A program made the translations under genes and the position numbers. A stretch of 64,000 nucleotides of DNA from contig CAZQFV010000018.1 in the NCBI GenBank assembly GCA_964592645.1, forward strand, positions 21,943 through 85,942. Direction: 5' to 3'. Positions 16,524 through 26,279 of the stretch are shown piece by piece. The DNA comes from CAZQFV01 sp964592645 (lineage in GTDB: Bacteria > Chloroflexota > Chloroflexia > DTKN01). Positions within the stretch are counted from its first letter, which is position 1. Every line of letters begins with the position of its first letter. The notes under the pieces are model-generated. The model made no database searches and had not been told where the DNA came from. It was given only the letters and a program-made list of their open reading frames with translations.

Positions 16524-19094
16524 CTAGTCCCCCTCCTCGGCCATCTTTTTGAGCTCGTACAGCTTGTTGATCGCCTCCAGGGGGGTGAGCTCCTCGACCT
16601 TGAGGCGACGCAGCGCCTCCACCGCCGGGTTCGGCGCGCTCCCGAAGAGCGACATCTGCTTCACGACGATGGTCTGCCGCATCGCCTCGCGCCGCTCTTC
16701 CTTGTCGCCGCGCCGCTCCAGCGTCGCCAACACCTCCTCTGCCCGGTGGATCACGCTCCCCGGCAGGCCGGCCAGTTGGGCCACATGGATGCCGTAGGAA
16801 CGGTCGGCCCCGCCGGGGACAATCTTGCGCAAAAAGACCACCTTGCCCCGTTCCTCGGTCACGGCCACGTTGTAGTTGCGCACCCGCGGCAGCACACTGG
16901 CCAGCTCGGTCAGCTCGTGGTAGTGCGTGGCAAAGATCGTCCGCGCCCCCAGTTGCGGGTGGTTGTGGATGTACTCCACCACCGCCCGGGCGATGGCCAG
17001 GCCGTCGTAGGTGGAGGTGCCCCGCCCGATCTCGTCCAGCACGATCAGGCTGCGCCGCGTGGCATGGTGCAGGATGTTGGCCGTCTCGGTCATCTCCACC
17101 ATAAAGGTGCTGCGGCCGGTGGCGATGTCGTCCTGCGCCCCGACGCGGGTAAAGATGCGGTCCACCAGGCCGATCTCGGCACGGTCGGCCGGGACGAAGG
17201 AGCCGACCTGGGCCATCAGGACGATCAGGGCGGCTTGGCGGATGGCCGTTGACTTGCCGCTCATGTTCGGGCCGGTCAATACGATGATCTGGGCATCGTT
17301 ACAGTCCAGCCGGATATCGTTGGGGATGAACGGCTCCCCCTTCAGCGTCAGCTCCACCACCGGGTGCCGGCCGGCCTGGATCTCGATCGCCTCCCCCTCG
17401 TTCAAGGCCGGCCGCACATACCGATTGCGCACCGCTACCTCTGCCAAGGAGGCGCACACGTCCAGGTGCGCCAGCGCCTCGGCTGCCAGGAGCAGCCGGT
17501 CGGACGCCGCGGCGATCTGCGCCAACAGGTCCTTGTATAGCCGCGCCTCCACCTCGGCCATACGTTCTTGCGCCCCCAGGACGATGGCCTCGTACTCCTT
17601 CAGCTCTGGGGTGATGTAGCGCTCGGCGTTGACCAACGTCTGCTTGCGGATGTACTCTGCCGGCACGTTCTTGTCCTGGACCTTGCTGACCTCGATATAG
17701 TAGCCAAAGACCTTGTTGTAGCCCACCTTCAGCGTCCTGATGCCGGTGCGCGCCCGCTCCTTTTCCTCCAGCCCGGCGATCCACTCCCGCGCCTCGCGGC
17801 TGGCGGCGACGATCTGATCCAGCTCGGGGGCAAATCCCGGGCGGATCACCCCGCCGGCGCTCAAGAGGTTCGGCGCCTCCTCGGCGATGGCCCGCCCGAT
17901 CAGGTCGGCGATCTCGGCGCAGGGGTCCGGCACGGCCAACAGGCCGCCGGCCGGCAATTTCCCCTCCAGGAGCCCGACCAGCTTCGGCAGCCGCTCCAGG
18001 GAATAGCGCAACCCCAATAGCTCCCGCGGGCCGGCGATGCCCGAGAGGACCCGCGTGGTGGCCCGCTCGATGTCGCGCATGCCGCTCAACAGCTCGCGCA
18101 CCCCCGCCCGCAGCGCCGTGTCGCGCGTGAACAGCTCCACCGCGTCCAGGCGGGACTCGATGGCCGCGATCTCCAAAAGGGGCTGGTTCACCCAGCGCCG
18201 CAAGAGGCGCGCCCCCATCGGCGTGCGCGTCTGATCGAGCACCCACACCAGGGAGAACTCGTCCGCCCCGGTGAGGGTGTTGGCGGTGAGCTCCAGGTTA
18301 CGGCGCGTCTGGGGGTCCAGCGCCATGTACTGCCCGGTGGAGTAGGTGCGCAGGGCGCGGATCTGCCGCAGCAGGCCCAGTTGCGTGTCCTGCAGGTACT
18401 GCAGCAGCGCGCCGGCGGCGCGGGCCGCCAGCGGCTTGCCCGCGCAGCCAAACCCCTCCAGCCGCTCCACCTGGAAATAGTCCTTCAGCGCCTGCTGGGC
18501 GCTCTCCTCTTCCCAGTGCCAGTTGGCGTAGCGGGTCAGAGCCGCCGAGAATTCGACCGCTTCGCCGCTCTCCGGCAGCAGGATTTCGGCCGGCTGCAGG
18601 CGGCTGATCTCACGGCGAGCCTCCTGGAGCGCACCCTCCCCGCGCAGCTCCGTGGCGGCAAACTCGCCGGTGGTCACGTCGGCATAGGCCAGGCCGGCCC
18701 GCTCCCGCTCCAGAAGGAGGGCGACGATATAGTTGTTGCGGCCGGCCGGCACGATGTTCGGCTCCACCACCGTGCCCGGGGTGATCACCCGGATCACGTC
18801 GCGCTCCACCAGCCCGCGTCCCGGCTCGCTCAACTGATCGCACACCGCCACTTTGTGCCCGGCCGCCAGCAGCTTGGCCACGTACGTCTCCACTGCGTGG
18901 TGCGGCACCCCGGCCATCGGCACACGCCGATCCTTGGCCACCGGCCGCGAGGTCAGGACGATGTCGCAGACCTGCGAGACGACCTTGGCATCGTCGTCGA
19001 ACGTCTCGTAAAAGTCGCCCAGGCGGAAGAAGAGGATCGTGTCCGGGAAGCGTTTCTTGATGCGCAGGTACTGGTGGCGAAGGGGGGTGTCCAT
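16524..19094 (-). CDS. mutS: DNA mismatch repair protein MutS
   Basis: 856 residues, typical length. The N-terminal mismatch-reading domain carries F28-Y29-E30 (GDFYETF), the Phe-x-Glu pair that wedges at mismatches. Connector, lever/clamp (about 260-570) and ATPase domains follow, with Walker A TGPNMSGKST near 610 and Walker B LIVLDEIGRGTSTYDG. GGAGA precedes the ATG. No mutL lies in the window. Upstream, 110 bases away, is the YhfC-like gene on the same strand; downstream are only gene remnants. Confidence 0.96.
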   Translation of the reverse strand: MDTPLRHQYLRIKKRFPDTILFFRLGDFYETFDDDAKVVSQVCDIVLTSRPVAKDRRVPMAGVPHHAVETYVAKLLAAGHKVAVCDQLSEPGRGLVERDVIRVITPGTVVEPNIVPAGRNNYIVALLLERERAGLAYADVTTGEFAATELRGEGALQEARREISRLQPAEILLPESGEAVEFSAALTRYANWHWEEESAQQALKDYFQVERLEGFGCAGKPLAARAAGALLQYLQDTQLGLLRQIRALRTYSTGQYMALDPQTRRNLELTANTLTGADEFSLVWVLDQTRTPMGARLLRRWVNQPLLEIAAIESRLDAVELFTRDTALRAGVRELLSGMRDIERATTRVLSGIAGPRELLGLRYSLERLPKLVGLLEGKLPAGGLLAVPDPCAEIADLIGRAIAEEAPNLLSAGGVIRPGFAPELDQIVAASREAREWIAGLEEKERARTGIRTLKVGYNKVFGYYIEVSKVQDKNVPAEYIRKQTLVNAERYITPELKEYEAIVLGAQERMAEVEARLYKDLLAQIAAASDRLLLAAEALAHLDVCASLAEVAVRNRYVRPALNEGEAIEIQAGRHPVVELTLKGEPFIPNDIRLDCNDAQIIVLTGPNMSGKSTAIRQAALIVLMAQVGSFVPADRAEIGLVDRIFTRVGAQDDIATGRSTFMVEMTETANILHHATRRSLIVLDEIGRGTSTYDGLAIARAVVEYIHNHPQLGARTIFATHYHELTELASVLPRVRNYNVAVTEERGKVVFLRKIVPGGADRSYGIHVAQLAGLPGSVIHRAEEVLATLERRGDKEERREAMRQTIVVKQMSLFGSAPNPAVEALRRLKVEELTPLEAINKLYELKKMAEEGD

Positions 19095-19204
19095 TCCGGT
19101 CTCCAGCGATAAGGCGAATCAACGAGAAGGCAAAGGGGCGAAAAGGCGAAAAGGCGCAAGGGCCAGAGGGCGAGGGGAGGAGGTGGCAAAGAGCGGCAGC
19201 GCCA

Positions 19205-20041
19205 TCAGCTCCCTCCCGGCGTCGGTTCTGCGGCCTCCGCCGGGGCCGTCCCCTGCTCGACCCGCGGCCGCAGGCGCCAGATGATCCATCCGCTGAACAG
19301 GGCCAGGGGCAGGATCGCCCCCTCCACCACCAGCGACAGCGTCTCCTGGGGCAAGATCGAGTTGAGCTCGGAGGCCAGGAGCACGGCGACCAGATCCACC
19401 AGGGTGTGGTAGGCCAGCGCCAGCCACCACCAGTAGCCCCGGCGGCGGGTAAAGACCTGCAGCACCAGCACGGACAGCGAGAGCTGGATGGCCATCGTCA
19501 TCACCCGCTCCAGGCCCCCCAGCAGGGGCTGCCACCAGCTCAGCAGGGCCACCTGCTCGCGCGCCTGGTAGATGAGCAGCGCCTGGTCGGCCGGCAGGGT
19601 GCCGGGGTCGATCTGGAAGACGGCGATTATGTTGACCAGGCTCATTAGGACCAGCGCCGCCACGTAGAAGCACTCCAGCCCACCGTGGCCCGCGCCGTAC
19701 ATCAGGGCCCGCGCCCAGTTCTTTTCCTCCTTCTTCCACAGGAAGCGGTAGCCCAGGTAGCGTCCCCCCTCCTCGAAGAGGCCGGCCGTGAAAGCCGCCA
19801 GCACGATCCAGCCGTACTTGTACCAGGCCGACCGGCTCAAGAGGCCGGCGAGCGCCCCCTGGGCGATGGTGATCGCCGGGATGCGCGTAAAGAGCTGAAA
19901 GACGGCAAAGATGGCCATGCCGTAGCCAAAGAACTTCCAGGGAACGTGCCGGCGCCGGGCGAGCCAGAACGCCAGCCCCAGGGGCAGGAGGATCTCCACT
20001 GCCGCAGTGACCGCAAAAGCTACAAGCAATCCGGTGTCCAT
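19205..20041 (-). CDS. YhfC-like membrane protein, putative glutamic intramembrane protease
   Basis: 278 residues with seven to eight hydrophobic segments. The conserved motifs FEEGGRYLGYRFL, GAGHGGLE and YHTLVD carry the Glu and His pattern of the YhfC/CPBP-related group of intramembrane proteases. Catalysis is predicted only from those motifs; the substrate is unknown. AAGGAGG sits close to the ATG at 20041. Upstream on the minus strand is a TATAAT at 20065-20070 with a weak -35 region. Confidence 0.75.
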   Translation of the reverse strand: MDTGLLVAFAVTAAVEILLPLGLAFWLARRRHVPWKFFGYGMAIFAVFQLFTRIPAITIAQGALAGLLSRSAWYKYGWIVLAAFTAGLFEEGGRYLGYRFLWKKEEKNWARALMYGAGHGGLECFYVAALVLMSLVNIIAVFQIDPGTLPADQALLIYQAREQVALLSWWQPLLGGLERVMTMAIQLSLSVLVLQVFTRRRGYWWWLALAYHTLVDLVAVLLASELNSILPQETLSLVVEGAILPLALFSGWIIWRLRPRVEQGTAPAEAAEPTPGGS

Positions 20042-20064
20042 AGCGCCTCCTTGCGAACACGGGT

Positions 20065-20070
20065 ATTATA
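20065..20070 (-). promoter_or_regulatory. -10 box for the YhfC-like gene
   Basis: Minus-strand TATAAT, 23 bases before the ATG. A clear -35 is not visible 17 bases further up (tggtac). Low-strength call. Confidence 0.4.
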
Positions 20071-20122
20071 GCACGTGGGAGGGGATTGTACCAGTTGGAT
20101 ATCGGGTATTGGGACGATACCG

Positions 20123-20149
20123 GGCGCTTTATCCTCCAGGATGAGCGCC
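20123..20149. repeat. Hairpin between divergent promoters
   Basis: GGCGCT (20123-20128) pairs with AGCGCC (20144-20149), and ATCCT (20131-20135) pairs with AGGAT (20138-20142). It is nested inside ATCGGGTAT (20101-20109) / ATACCCGAT (20158-20166). The whole structure lies between the YhfC-like gene and the divergent cyclase-STAND gene. Function unknown. Confidence 0.4.
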
Positions 20150-20172
20150 GCTACCCGATACCCGATGCCCCC

Positions 20173-20201
20173 TTGCGCTAACCTGCCCTCTCCCTTATAA
20201 T
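20173..20201 (+). promoter_or_regulatory. Promoter of the cyclase-STAND-TPR gene
   Basis: TTGCGC (20173-20178), 17-base spacer, TATAAT (20196-20201), 29 bases before the ATG at 20231. Confidence 0.6.
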
Positions 20202-20230
20202 GGCCCCATAGACGGCGGCGAGGACAACCC

Positions 20231-23032
20231 ATGCCCACCTTCCTCTTCACCGACATCGAGAACTCGACGCGCCTGTGGGAGCGCTACCCGGCGGCGATGG
20301 GCCAGGCGCTGGCCCGCCACGATGCCCTCCTCCAGGAGGCCATCGCCCGCTGCGGCGGCCGCATCATCAAGCACACCGGCGACGGCGTCTTTGCCGTCTT
20401 CGAGGGCGGGGCGCCGCTGCAGTGCGCCCTGGAGGCGCAGCAGGAGCTGGCGCGCGCCGCGTGGGGCGAGATCGGCGAGCTGCGCGTCCGCATGGCCCTG
20501 CACGCCGGCCCGGCCGAACGCCGCGGCGACGACTATTTCGGCCCGACGATCAACCGCACCGCCCGCCTGCTCGCCGCCGGCTGGGGCGGGCAGGTCCTGC
20601 TCACCCCACAGGCCCTCCAGTCTTGCCCCCTGCCTGCCGGGGCCACCGTCCAAGACCTGGGCTACCACTTTTTCAAAGACCTGGGCGAACCCCAGCAGGT
20701 CTACGGACTGCGGCATCCCGACCTGCCGCGGCGCGACTTTCCGGCCCTGCGCACCCTCGCCGCCCACCCCAACAACCTCCCACCCCAGCCCACTCCGTTC
20801 CTGGGCCGCGAGGAGGAACTGGCCGAGATCTCTCGCCTGCTGGACGACCCGGCCTGTCGGCTGCTCACCCTCGTCGGCCCCGGCGGCATAGGCAAGACCC
20901 GCCTCTCCCTGCAGGTGGCCGCGGAAAAGGTCGAGGCGTTCCCCCACGGGGTCTACTTCGTGCCCCTGGCGCCGCTGACTGCGCCCGATTTCATCGTCTC
21001 GACCATCGCCGACGCGTTGCATTTCTCCTTCTACAGCCGCGAAGACCCCCAGGTGCAGCTGCTAAGCTATTTGCGCGAAAAGACCATGCTCCTGGTGATG
21101 GACAACTTCGAGCACCTGGTCGCCGGCGCCGGCCTGCTGGCCGACATCCTGGAGAGCGCCCCCTCTGTCAAGATCCTGGTCTCCTCGCGCGAGCGGCTGA
21201 ACCTGCACGGCGAGTGGGTCTATCCGCTGGCCGGCCTGCGCGTACCGGGCAAAGAGGAAGCCGAGCCCCTCGAAGGCTACAGCGCCGTGCAGCTCTTCCT
21301 ACAGAGCGCCCGCCGGGTGCGGGCCGGCTTCGACCTGGCGGCACCGGACCGGCCGCACGTGGCGCGCCTCTGCCGGTTGGTGGAAGGGGTGCCGCTGGGC
21401 ATCGAGCTGGCCGCCTCCTGGGTGCGGGCGCTCACCTGCCAGGAGATCGTCCACGAGATCGAGCAGGGCGCCGATTTCCTGGCCACCTCCATGCGCGACC
21501 TGCCCGAGCGCCACCGCAGCCTGCGGGCGGTCTTTGATTCCTCCTGGGACCTGCTCACCACCGATGAGCAAGAGGCCCTGCGCCGCCTGGCGGTCTTTCG
21601 CGGCGGCTTTTGCCGGGAAGCGGCCCAGGAGCTGGGCGTCTCCCTGCCGCTGCTCACCGCCCTGGTGGACAAGTCGCTCCTGCGGCGCTCCCCCGCCGGC
21701 CGTTACGATATGCTGGAGGTCCTGCGGCAGTATGCCGCCGATAAGCTGCTCCGGGCGCCCGCGGAGGAGGCTCAGGCCCGCGAGCGGCACTGCCGTTTCT
21801 ACACCCGCTTTCTGCAGCAGCGCGAGAACGCCATCCGCGGCGCGCAGCAGAAGGCGGCGCTGGAGGAGATCGGCACCGAGATCGAGAACGTGCGCGCGGC
21901 CTGGAGTTGGGCTATCGAGCAGGGCCGGGAGGCCGAGATCGGCCAGTCCCTGGAGTGCCTGCACCTTTTCTACGAGATGCGCAGTCGGTTTCTGGAAGGA
22001 GAAGAGACCTTTGGCCGCGCGGCGGAGCAGCTCCGCAACCGCGGGCCGGCCGCGGAGGTCCTGGGCAAACTCCTGACCCGCCAGGGCTGGTTCTGCGAAC
22101 GACTGGCCCGCTACGGCCGGGCCCAGGAGCTCTACCAGGCCGGCCTGGAGATCGCCCGGGTCCACGGCCTGTACGCCGAGATGTCCCTGGCGCTGTCCGG
22201 CCTGGGGCTGGTCACCTACCGCCAGGGCGACTACCAACGGGCCCAGGAACTGCTGCGGGAGAGCCTGGCCTGCTGCGCCCGGGTCGACGATCCCTGGCGC
22301 CAAGCCCATGCCCTGAACAACCTGGGCACCGTGGCCCTGGCCCGCGGCGAGGGCGCCTCCGCCGAGGCGCTCTACAGGCAGGTCCTGGACATCTACCGCA
22401 GGATCGGCTACCGCCGCGGCATCGCCAGCACCCTCAACAACCTGGGCGGTGAGGCCGGAACCCGGGGGGAACATGTCGTGGCCCAGCGGCTCTACCAGGA
22501 GAGCCGCGATCTCTTCCGCGAGATCGGCGACCGCCGCGGATTGGCCTTTGTCCTGAACAACCTGGGCCACACCCTGGAGGCGTTGGGCGAATACGCCGAG
22601 GCCGAGGCCCTGTGCCGGGAAAGCCTGGACATCTTCCGGGAAGTGGGCGACCGCTGGGGCATCACCAATACGCTCAACAACCTGGGCGCCCTGGCCTGCA
22701 CCATGGGCGAATGCCACAGCTCCCGCCAGTACTTTGACGAAGCCCTGGCGCTGGCCATGGACCTGGGGGCCGTCCCCCTGGCCCTGGAAGCGCTGGGTGG
22801 GCGGGCCGCCAACCTGGCCCGGAGCGGAGACTGGGAAAAGGCCGCCGAGGTGGCGGCGCTGGTCCTGCACCACCCGGCCTGCGACCGCGAGACGCGGAAA
22901 AAGGCCGAGCGCACCCTGGCCCAGGCCGCGGAACGGTTGCCTGCCGAGATCGTCGGCGCCGCCCGGTCCCGGGGGGAGGCCGGGTCGCTGGCCGAGGTGG
23001 CGGCCGAAGTGCACCGGAGCCGGGAGCCTTGA
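20231..23032 (+). CDS. Class III cyclase - STAND ATPase - TPR regulator
   Basis: 933 residues. A single N-terminal cyclase domain (1-170) keeps all catalytic positions on one chain: D8 (FTDIENST), K47, D51 (HTGDGVFAVF), D101, N108 and R112 (TINRTARL), so it should act as a homodimer, unlike the two-domain protein at 75-4091. A STAND/NB-ARC-like ATPase follows with FLGREEEL and Walker A GPGGIGKT (216-223), then a helical region and TPR repeats (about 560-900), with the recurrent ALNNLG/TLNNLG pattern. No DNA-binding domain is visible. Likely a signal-integrating nucleotide cyclase controlled by a partner bound to the TPRs. Convergent with the EamA gene. Confidence 0.88.
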   Translation: MPTFLFTDIENSTRLWERYPAAMGQALARHDALLQEAIARCGGRIIKHTGDGVFAVFEGGAPLQCALEAQQELARAAWGEIGELRVRMALHAGPAERRGDDYFGPTINRTARLLAAGWGGQVLLTPQALQSCPLPAGATVQDLGYHFFKDLGEPQQVYGLRHPDLPRRDFPALRTLAAHPNNLPPQPTPFLGREEELAEISRLLDDPACRLLTLVGPGGIGKTRLSLQVAAEKVEAFPHGVYFVPLAPLTAPDFIVSTIADALHFSFYSREDPQVQLLSYLREKTMLLVMDNFEHLVAGAGLLADILESAPSVKILVSSRERLNLHGEWVYPLAGLRVPGKEEAEPLEGYSAVQLFLQSARRVRAGFDLAAPDRPHVARLCRLVEGVPLGIELAASWVRALTCQEIVHEIEQGADFLATSMRDLPERHRSLRAVFDSSWDLLTTDEQEALRRLAVFRGGFCREAAQELGVSLPLLTALVDKSLLRRSPAGRYDMLEVLRQYAADKLLRAPAEEAQARERHCRFYTRFLQQRENAIRGAQQKAALEEIGTEIENVRAAWSWAIEQGREAEIGQSLECLHLFYEMRSRFLEGEETFGRAAEQLRNRGPAAEVLGKLLTRQGWFCERLARYGRAQELYQAGLEIARVHGLYAEMSLALSGLGLVTYRQGDYQRAQELLRESLACCARVDDPWRQAHALNNLGTVALARGEGASAEALYRQVLDIYRRIGYRRGIASTLNNLGGEAGTRGEHVVAQRLYQESRDLFREIGDRRGLAFVLNNLGHTLEALGEYAEAEALCRESLDIFREVGDRWGITNTLNNLGALACTMGECHSSRQYFDEALALAMDLGAVPLALEALGGRAANLARSGDWEKAAEVAALVLHHPACDRETRKKAERTLAQAAERLPAEIVGAARSRGEAGSLAEVAAEVHRSREP

Positions 23033-23040
23033 TGCCGCAA

Positions 23041-23138
23041 ACGAGCGGCCCGTCTGCCGCGAATGAGCCGCTCGTCTCGACCCGTTCCCCTATCAAGTTG
23101 GCAGTTTTCCCTGGGAAAGAAATAGCTTTCCCCCCAGG
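23041..23138. terminator. Hairpins between convergent genes
   Basis: ACGAGCGGC (23041-23049) pairs perfectly with GCCGCTCGT (23067-23075). A second imperfect hairpin joins CCTGGGAAAG (23110-23119) to CTTTCCCCCCAGG (23126-23138). Both lie between the stops of the cyclase-STAND and EamA genes. No U run; termination is inferred from position only. Confidence 0.4.
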
Positions 23139-23169
23139 AGTGGCCGCCTTTTCCTCAAGGAGCGGCCGC

Positions 23170-24171
23170 CTACGTGGGCAGCGCGGGGCTCGCCGTCTGG
23201 CGCCCCTCGCCCCCGGCGGCCAGGACAATTCCCCCCAGGATCAAGGCTCCCCCCACCAACGTCAGCGCCGCCGGCATCTGCCCCAGCAGCGCCAGGGCCA
23301 GCAGCGCCGAGCCGATGGGCTCGCCGAGCGCGGCGATCGTCACCAGCGTGGCCGACAGGTGCCCCAGGGCATAGTTCAGCGAGGAGTGGCCCAGCAGTTG
23401 CGGGCCGATGGCCAGCAGGAGGAGCATCAGGTAGGTCACCGGCTCGTAGCCGAGCAGGGACTGTCCCGTGAGCAGGCAGATGACCAGCAGGGTCACCGCC
23501 GCCGTGGTGTAGACCGGCCAGATGTAGGCGACGATAGAGAGACGCCGGCGCAGCCGGCGGCCCAACAGGAAGTAGATGGCGGCCATCAGCCCGCCGGTCA
23601 GCGCCAGGATGTCCCCCAGGAGGGCCGGCCCCGTGAGCTGCGCTCCTCCCTGCCGCAGGTCCTCCAGCCCGATGACCACGCACCCGGCCAGCGCCAGGAA
23701 GATGCCGACCGCCGCCGGCCGACTGAGCCGTTCGCGCAGGAACAGGTAGGAGAGGAGCGCCACGAAGAGGGGGTTGGTCTGCACCAGCACCACCGAGGTG
23801 GCGACATCGATGATGCTCAAGGAGGTGATCCAGGTGGCAAAGTGCACGGCCAGGGCCAGGCCGGCCAGCCCGGCCAGCAGGAGCTCCCCCCGCCCCAGGG
23901 CCCGCAGTTCGCGCGGCGCCCCCCGCCCCAGGGCCACCGGGGTCAGCAGGAGCGCCGCCAACACCATCCGGCCGGCAGCGATCGCCAGGGGCGAGGCCCG
24001 CGCGCTGCCGGCCACCCCCAGCGGCACCAGCCACCCCAGCAGCCCGCCGGCAGCCTGCCGGACTAGGGGCGGCGCCTCGTCGGTCCCCGCCCAGCGAATC
24101 AGGATCGCCGCCCAGGCGACGATCAGGACCCCCACGGCGAGGACAATATAGGCGCGCCGGCGCAGAGACAT
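23170..24171 (-). CDS. EamA-family (DMT superfamily) membrane transporter
   Basis: 333 residues with ten hydrophobic helices in two related halves. The EamA pattern is seen in ILIRWAG near the start, TSVVLVQTNPLFVALLSY at the middle and LGEPIGSALLALALLGQ in the second half. Exports small metabolites in the family; substrate unknown. The ATG at 24171 is 6 bases after the stop of the FtsW-like gene, so the two are co-transcribed. Confidence 0.85.
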   Translation of the reverse strand: MSLRRRAYIVLAVGVLIVAWAAILIRWAGTDEAPPLVRQAAGGLLGWLVPLGVAGSARASPLAIAAGRMVLAALLLTPVALGRGAPRELRALGRGELLLAGLAGLALAVHFATWITSLSIIDVATSVVLVQTNPLFVALLSYLFLRERLSRPAAVGIFLALAGCVVIGLEDLRQGGAQLTGPALLGDILALTGGLMAAIYFLLGRRLRRRLSIVAYIWPVYTTAAVTLLVICLLTGQSLLGYEPVTYLMLLLLAIGPQLLGHSSLNYALGHLSATLVTIAALGEPIGSALLALALLGQMPAALTLVGGALILGGIVLAAGGEGRQTASPALPT

Positions 24172-24177
24172 CGCCGC

Positions 24178-25548
24178 TCAACCTCCGCGTGGCGCGGCCG
24201 GCCCTTCCTCCGAGATCCGCACCAGCAGCCCCACCATCACCCAGTTCGTCAGCAGGCTGGATCCGCCGTAGCTCACGAACGGCAGCGTGATCCCGGTCAG
24301 CGGGATCAGGTTCAGGTTGCCCCCGACAATGATCAACACCTGTACGCCGAGGGATATGGTCAGGCCGACCCCCAGGAGCTGCTGGAAAGAGTCGCGCGCG
24401 CCCAGGGAGCCCACGATGCTCCGCGACACGAGCAGGGTGTAGACGACCAGCAGGGCCATGGCTCCCAGCAGGCCCCACTCCTCGCCGATCGTGGCAAAGA
24501 TAAAGTCGGTGTGGCTCTCGGGGATCAGCGTGGGCGCCCCCTGGCCCAAACCCTGGCCCAACAGCCCGCCGTTGGTCAGGGCGTAAAGGCCCTGGATCAT
24601 CTGGTACCCGCCGGCGCTGGTCCAGGGCGACAGCCAGACGGCGAAACGGGTCCGCACATGGGCCAACGCGGCGACCCGATCGGTCAGGCGGTTCAGCAGG
24701 ATCACCGCCCCCGCAAAGGCCCCTCCGCCGGCCACCAGGTAGGCCATGCGCGAGCTGGCGACATAGAGCAGCCCCAGGAATGTCCCGAAGGTAAGCATGG
24801 CTGCCCCCAGATCGCGCTGAAAGACCAGCAGGGCCACCGATAGCCCCAGCATCATCAGCAGCGGCAGCAGGTAGGGGATCGGCGGCAAGGGGAGGCGTCC
24901 CAGGCGAAACCCGCCAAAGGCCACCAGGTCGCGCTTGTCCTCCAGGTAGGCGGCCAGGAAGGCCACCAGGATCACCTTGAACAGTTCCGAGGGTTGAAAC
25001 TGCAAGGGCCCCAGGCGCAGCCAGAGGCGCGCGCCGTTGACCTCCACGCCGAACGCCATGGCCGCGATCACCAGGGCAATACCCCAAAAGAGGACCACGT
25101 AGCGGTAGCGCTTCAGCGCCAGGTCCCAGGAAAAGACACGCCCCCGCCAGATCCAGCGCCGGGTCAGCAGCAGGGTCAGCAGAAAGGCTCCCAGGCTCAG
25201 ACCGGCCCATTGCCACTGGCGCTGTCCCACCGGGCCATAGCGTTCGAGCAGGGCCGGCTCCAGGCGATTGACAAAGAGCAGCCCCACGCCGGTCAGCAGC
25301 GCCGCCAGCGGCAGGAGGGTCTCATCGCCCCGCAAGCCGGCCAGCGAGAGCAGCAGGCTGCAGCCCAGGAGGGCCGCGGCGCTGTAGAGCGCCGGGCGCA
25401 CGTCCGCCGGGGTGACCTGCCCATTCCGCACCAGCGCCAGTTGGGCCAGGCCGGCCGCCAGCAGCGCCGGCGTGGGCAAAAGGAGCAGCATCTCCCGCCA
25501 GCGGCAGGCCGGCCGCCAACGGATCGCTCGTCCCGTCGCCGTGGACAT
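24178..25548 (-). CDS. FtsW/RodA/SpoVE-family cell-shape protein
   Basis: 456 residues from ATG 25548; a longer open frame reaches into the preceding gene and is not used. About eleven to twelve membrane helices. SEDS-family signatures: NGARLWLRLGPLQFQPSELFK, FQRDLGAAML, ESHTDFIFATIGEEWG and a C-terminal PFVSYGGSSLL. These proteins polymerise lipid II into peptidoglycan together with a class B penicillin-binding protein; no such partner gene is in this window. The N-terminal extension of about 100 residues with extra helices is longer than in E. coli FtsW. Starts 4 bases after the upstream gene ends. Confidence 0.88.
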   Translation of the reverse strand: MSTATGRAIRWRPACRWREMLLLLPTPALLAAGLAQLALVRNGQVTPADVRPALYSAAALLGCSLLLSLAGLRGDETLLPLAALLTGVGLLFVNRLEPALLERYGPVGQRQWQWAGLSLGAFLLTLLLTRRWIWRGRVFSWDLALKRYRYVVLFWGIALVIAAMAFGVEVNGARLWLRLGPLQFQPSELFKVILVAFLAAYLEDKRDLVAFGGFRLGRLPLPPIPYLLPLLMMLGLSVALLVFQRDLGAAMLTFGTFLGLLYVASSRMAYLVAGGGAFAGAVILLNRLTDRVAALAHVRTRFAVWLSPWTSAGGYQMIQGLYALTNGGLLGQGLGQGAPTLIPESHTDFIFATIGEEWGLLGAMALLVVYTLLVSRSIVGSLGARDSFQQLLGVGLTISLGVQVLIIVGGNLNLIPLTGITLPFVSYGGSSLLTNWVMVGLLVRISEEGPAAPRGG

Positions 25549-25552
25549 CCGC

Positions 25553-26209
25553 TCAGTCCTCGCTGCCGGTGGGCGCCGCCCTGGGGCGCACCCCCCGCCA
25601 ACCCAGGTAGCGCCACGTCCGCAGACAGTAGAGCCGGTAGTCCTGCCCATAGACCTGCAACAGGAAGGCCTCCTCGATCAGGATCTGCAGGTGCAGGTTC
25701 GCGGCCGCCAGCAGGGCAAAGAGCAAAAAGATCAACGTGCCGTTGATCAAAAAGGTCCCTACAAAGTACAGGTTGAAGAACAGGTAGATGGGATGGCGGG
25801 AGAGCGCATAGATGCCCCGCGTGACCAGCCGGCCCGGCCGCTGCTCGTCGATCCCCAGCCGCCAGGAGGGGCCCAGGTCGCGGATCGCCCAGGTGAAGAG
25901 GAACAGGCCCCCGACCACCAGGGTCACCCCGAGCATGCGGGTCGGGAGGGAATCGAGCAGCACCGTGTGCAGCGGCGCCGGGAAGAGGCGCCAGGGAGCC
26001 TGGAAGGCGTACAGGGACACCTCCACGGCCCAGACGTTCACCAGCGTGAACAGGAACAGCTCGACCAGCCCACGCCAGCCCTTTCGGCCGATGTTCAGTG
26101 TGATGGCATTGATCCGCCGGTGGATGTGCAGATACAGGGTGCGGCCCAGGAAAACGCCGAGGAAAAGAGCCAACCCGGCCAACTGGAACCAGCCAAAGAA
26201 TCCGAGCAA
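25553..26209 (-). CDS. Isoprenylcysteine-methyltransferase-like membrane protein
   Basis: 218 residues from TTG 26209, chosen because AAGGAGG sits 6 bases upstream. The ATG at 26266 would translate this ribosome site as Lys-Glu and give a cysteine-rich unlikely N-terminus. Several membrane helices, then the family's C-terminal pattern TRGIYALSRHPIYLFFN, ILIEEAFLLQVYGQDYRLY, which in ICMT/PEMT-like methyltransferases binds S-adenosylmethionine. Substrate unknown; possibly a lipid. First gene of the leftward operon with the FtsW-like and EamA genes. Confidence 0.75.
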   Translation of the reverse strand: MLGFFGWFQLAGLALFLGVFLGRTLYLHIHRRINAITLNIGRKGWRGLVELFLFTLVNVWAVEVSLYAFQAPWRLFPAPLHTVLLDSLPTRMLGVTLVVGGLFLFTWAIRDLGPSWRLGIDEQRPGRLVTRGIYALSRHPIYLFFNLYFVGTFLINGTLIFLLFALLAAANLHLQILIEEAFLLQVYGQDYRLYCLRTWRYLGWRGVRPRAAPTGSED

Positions 26210-26279
26210 CGTGTCCTCCTTCGGTGCGGTTTGCGAGCAGCAGCATTTTACCACGAGTTCGGCCACAGTTCAATCGCGG

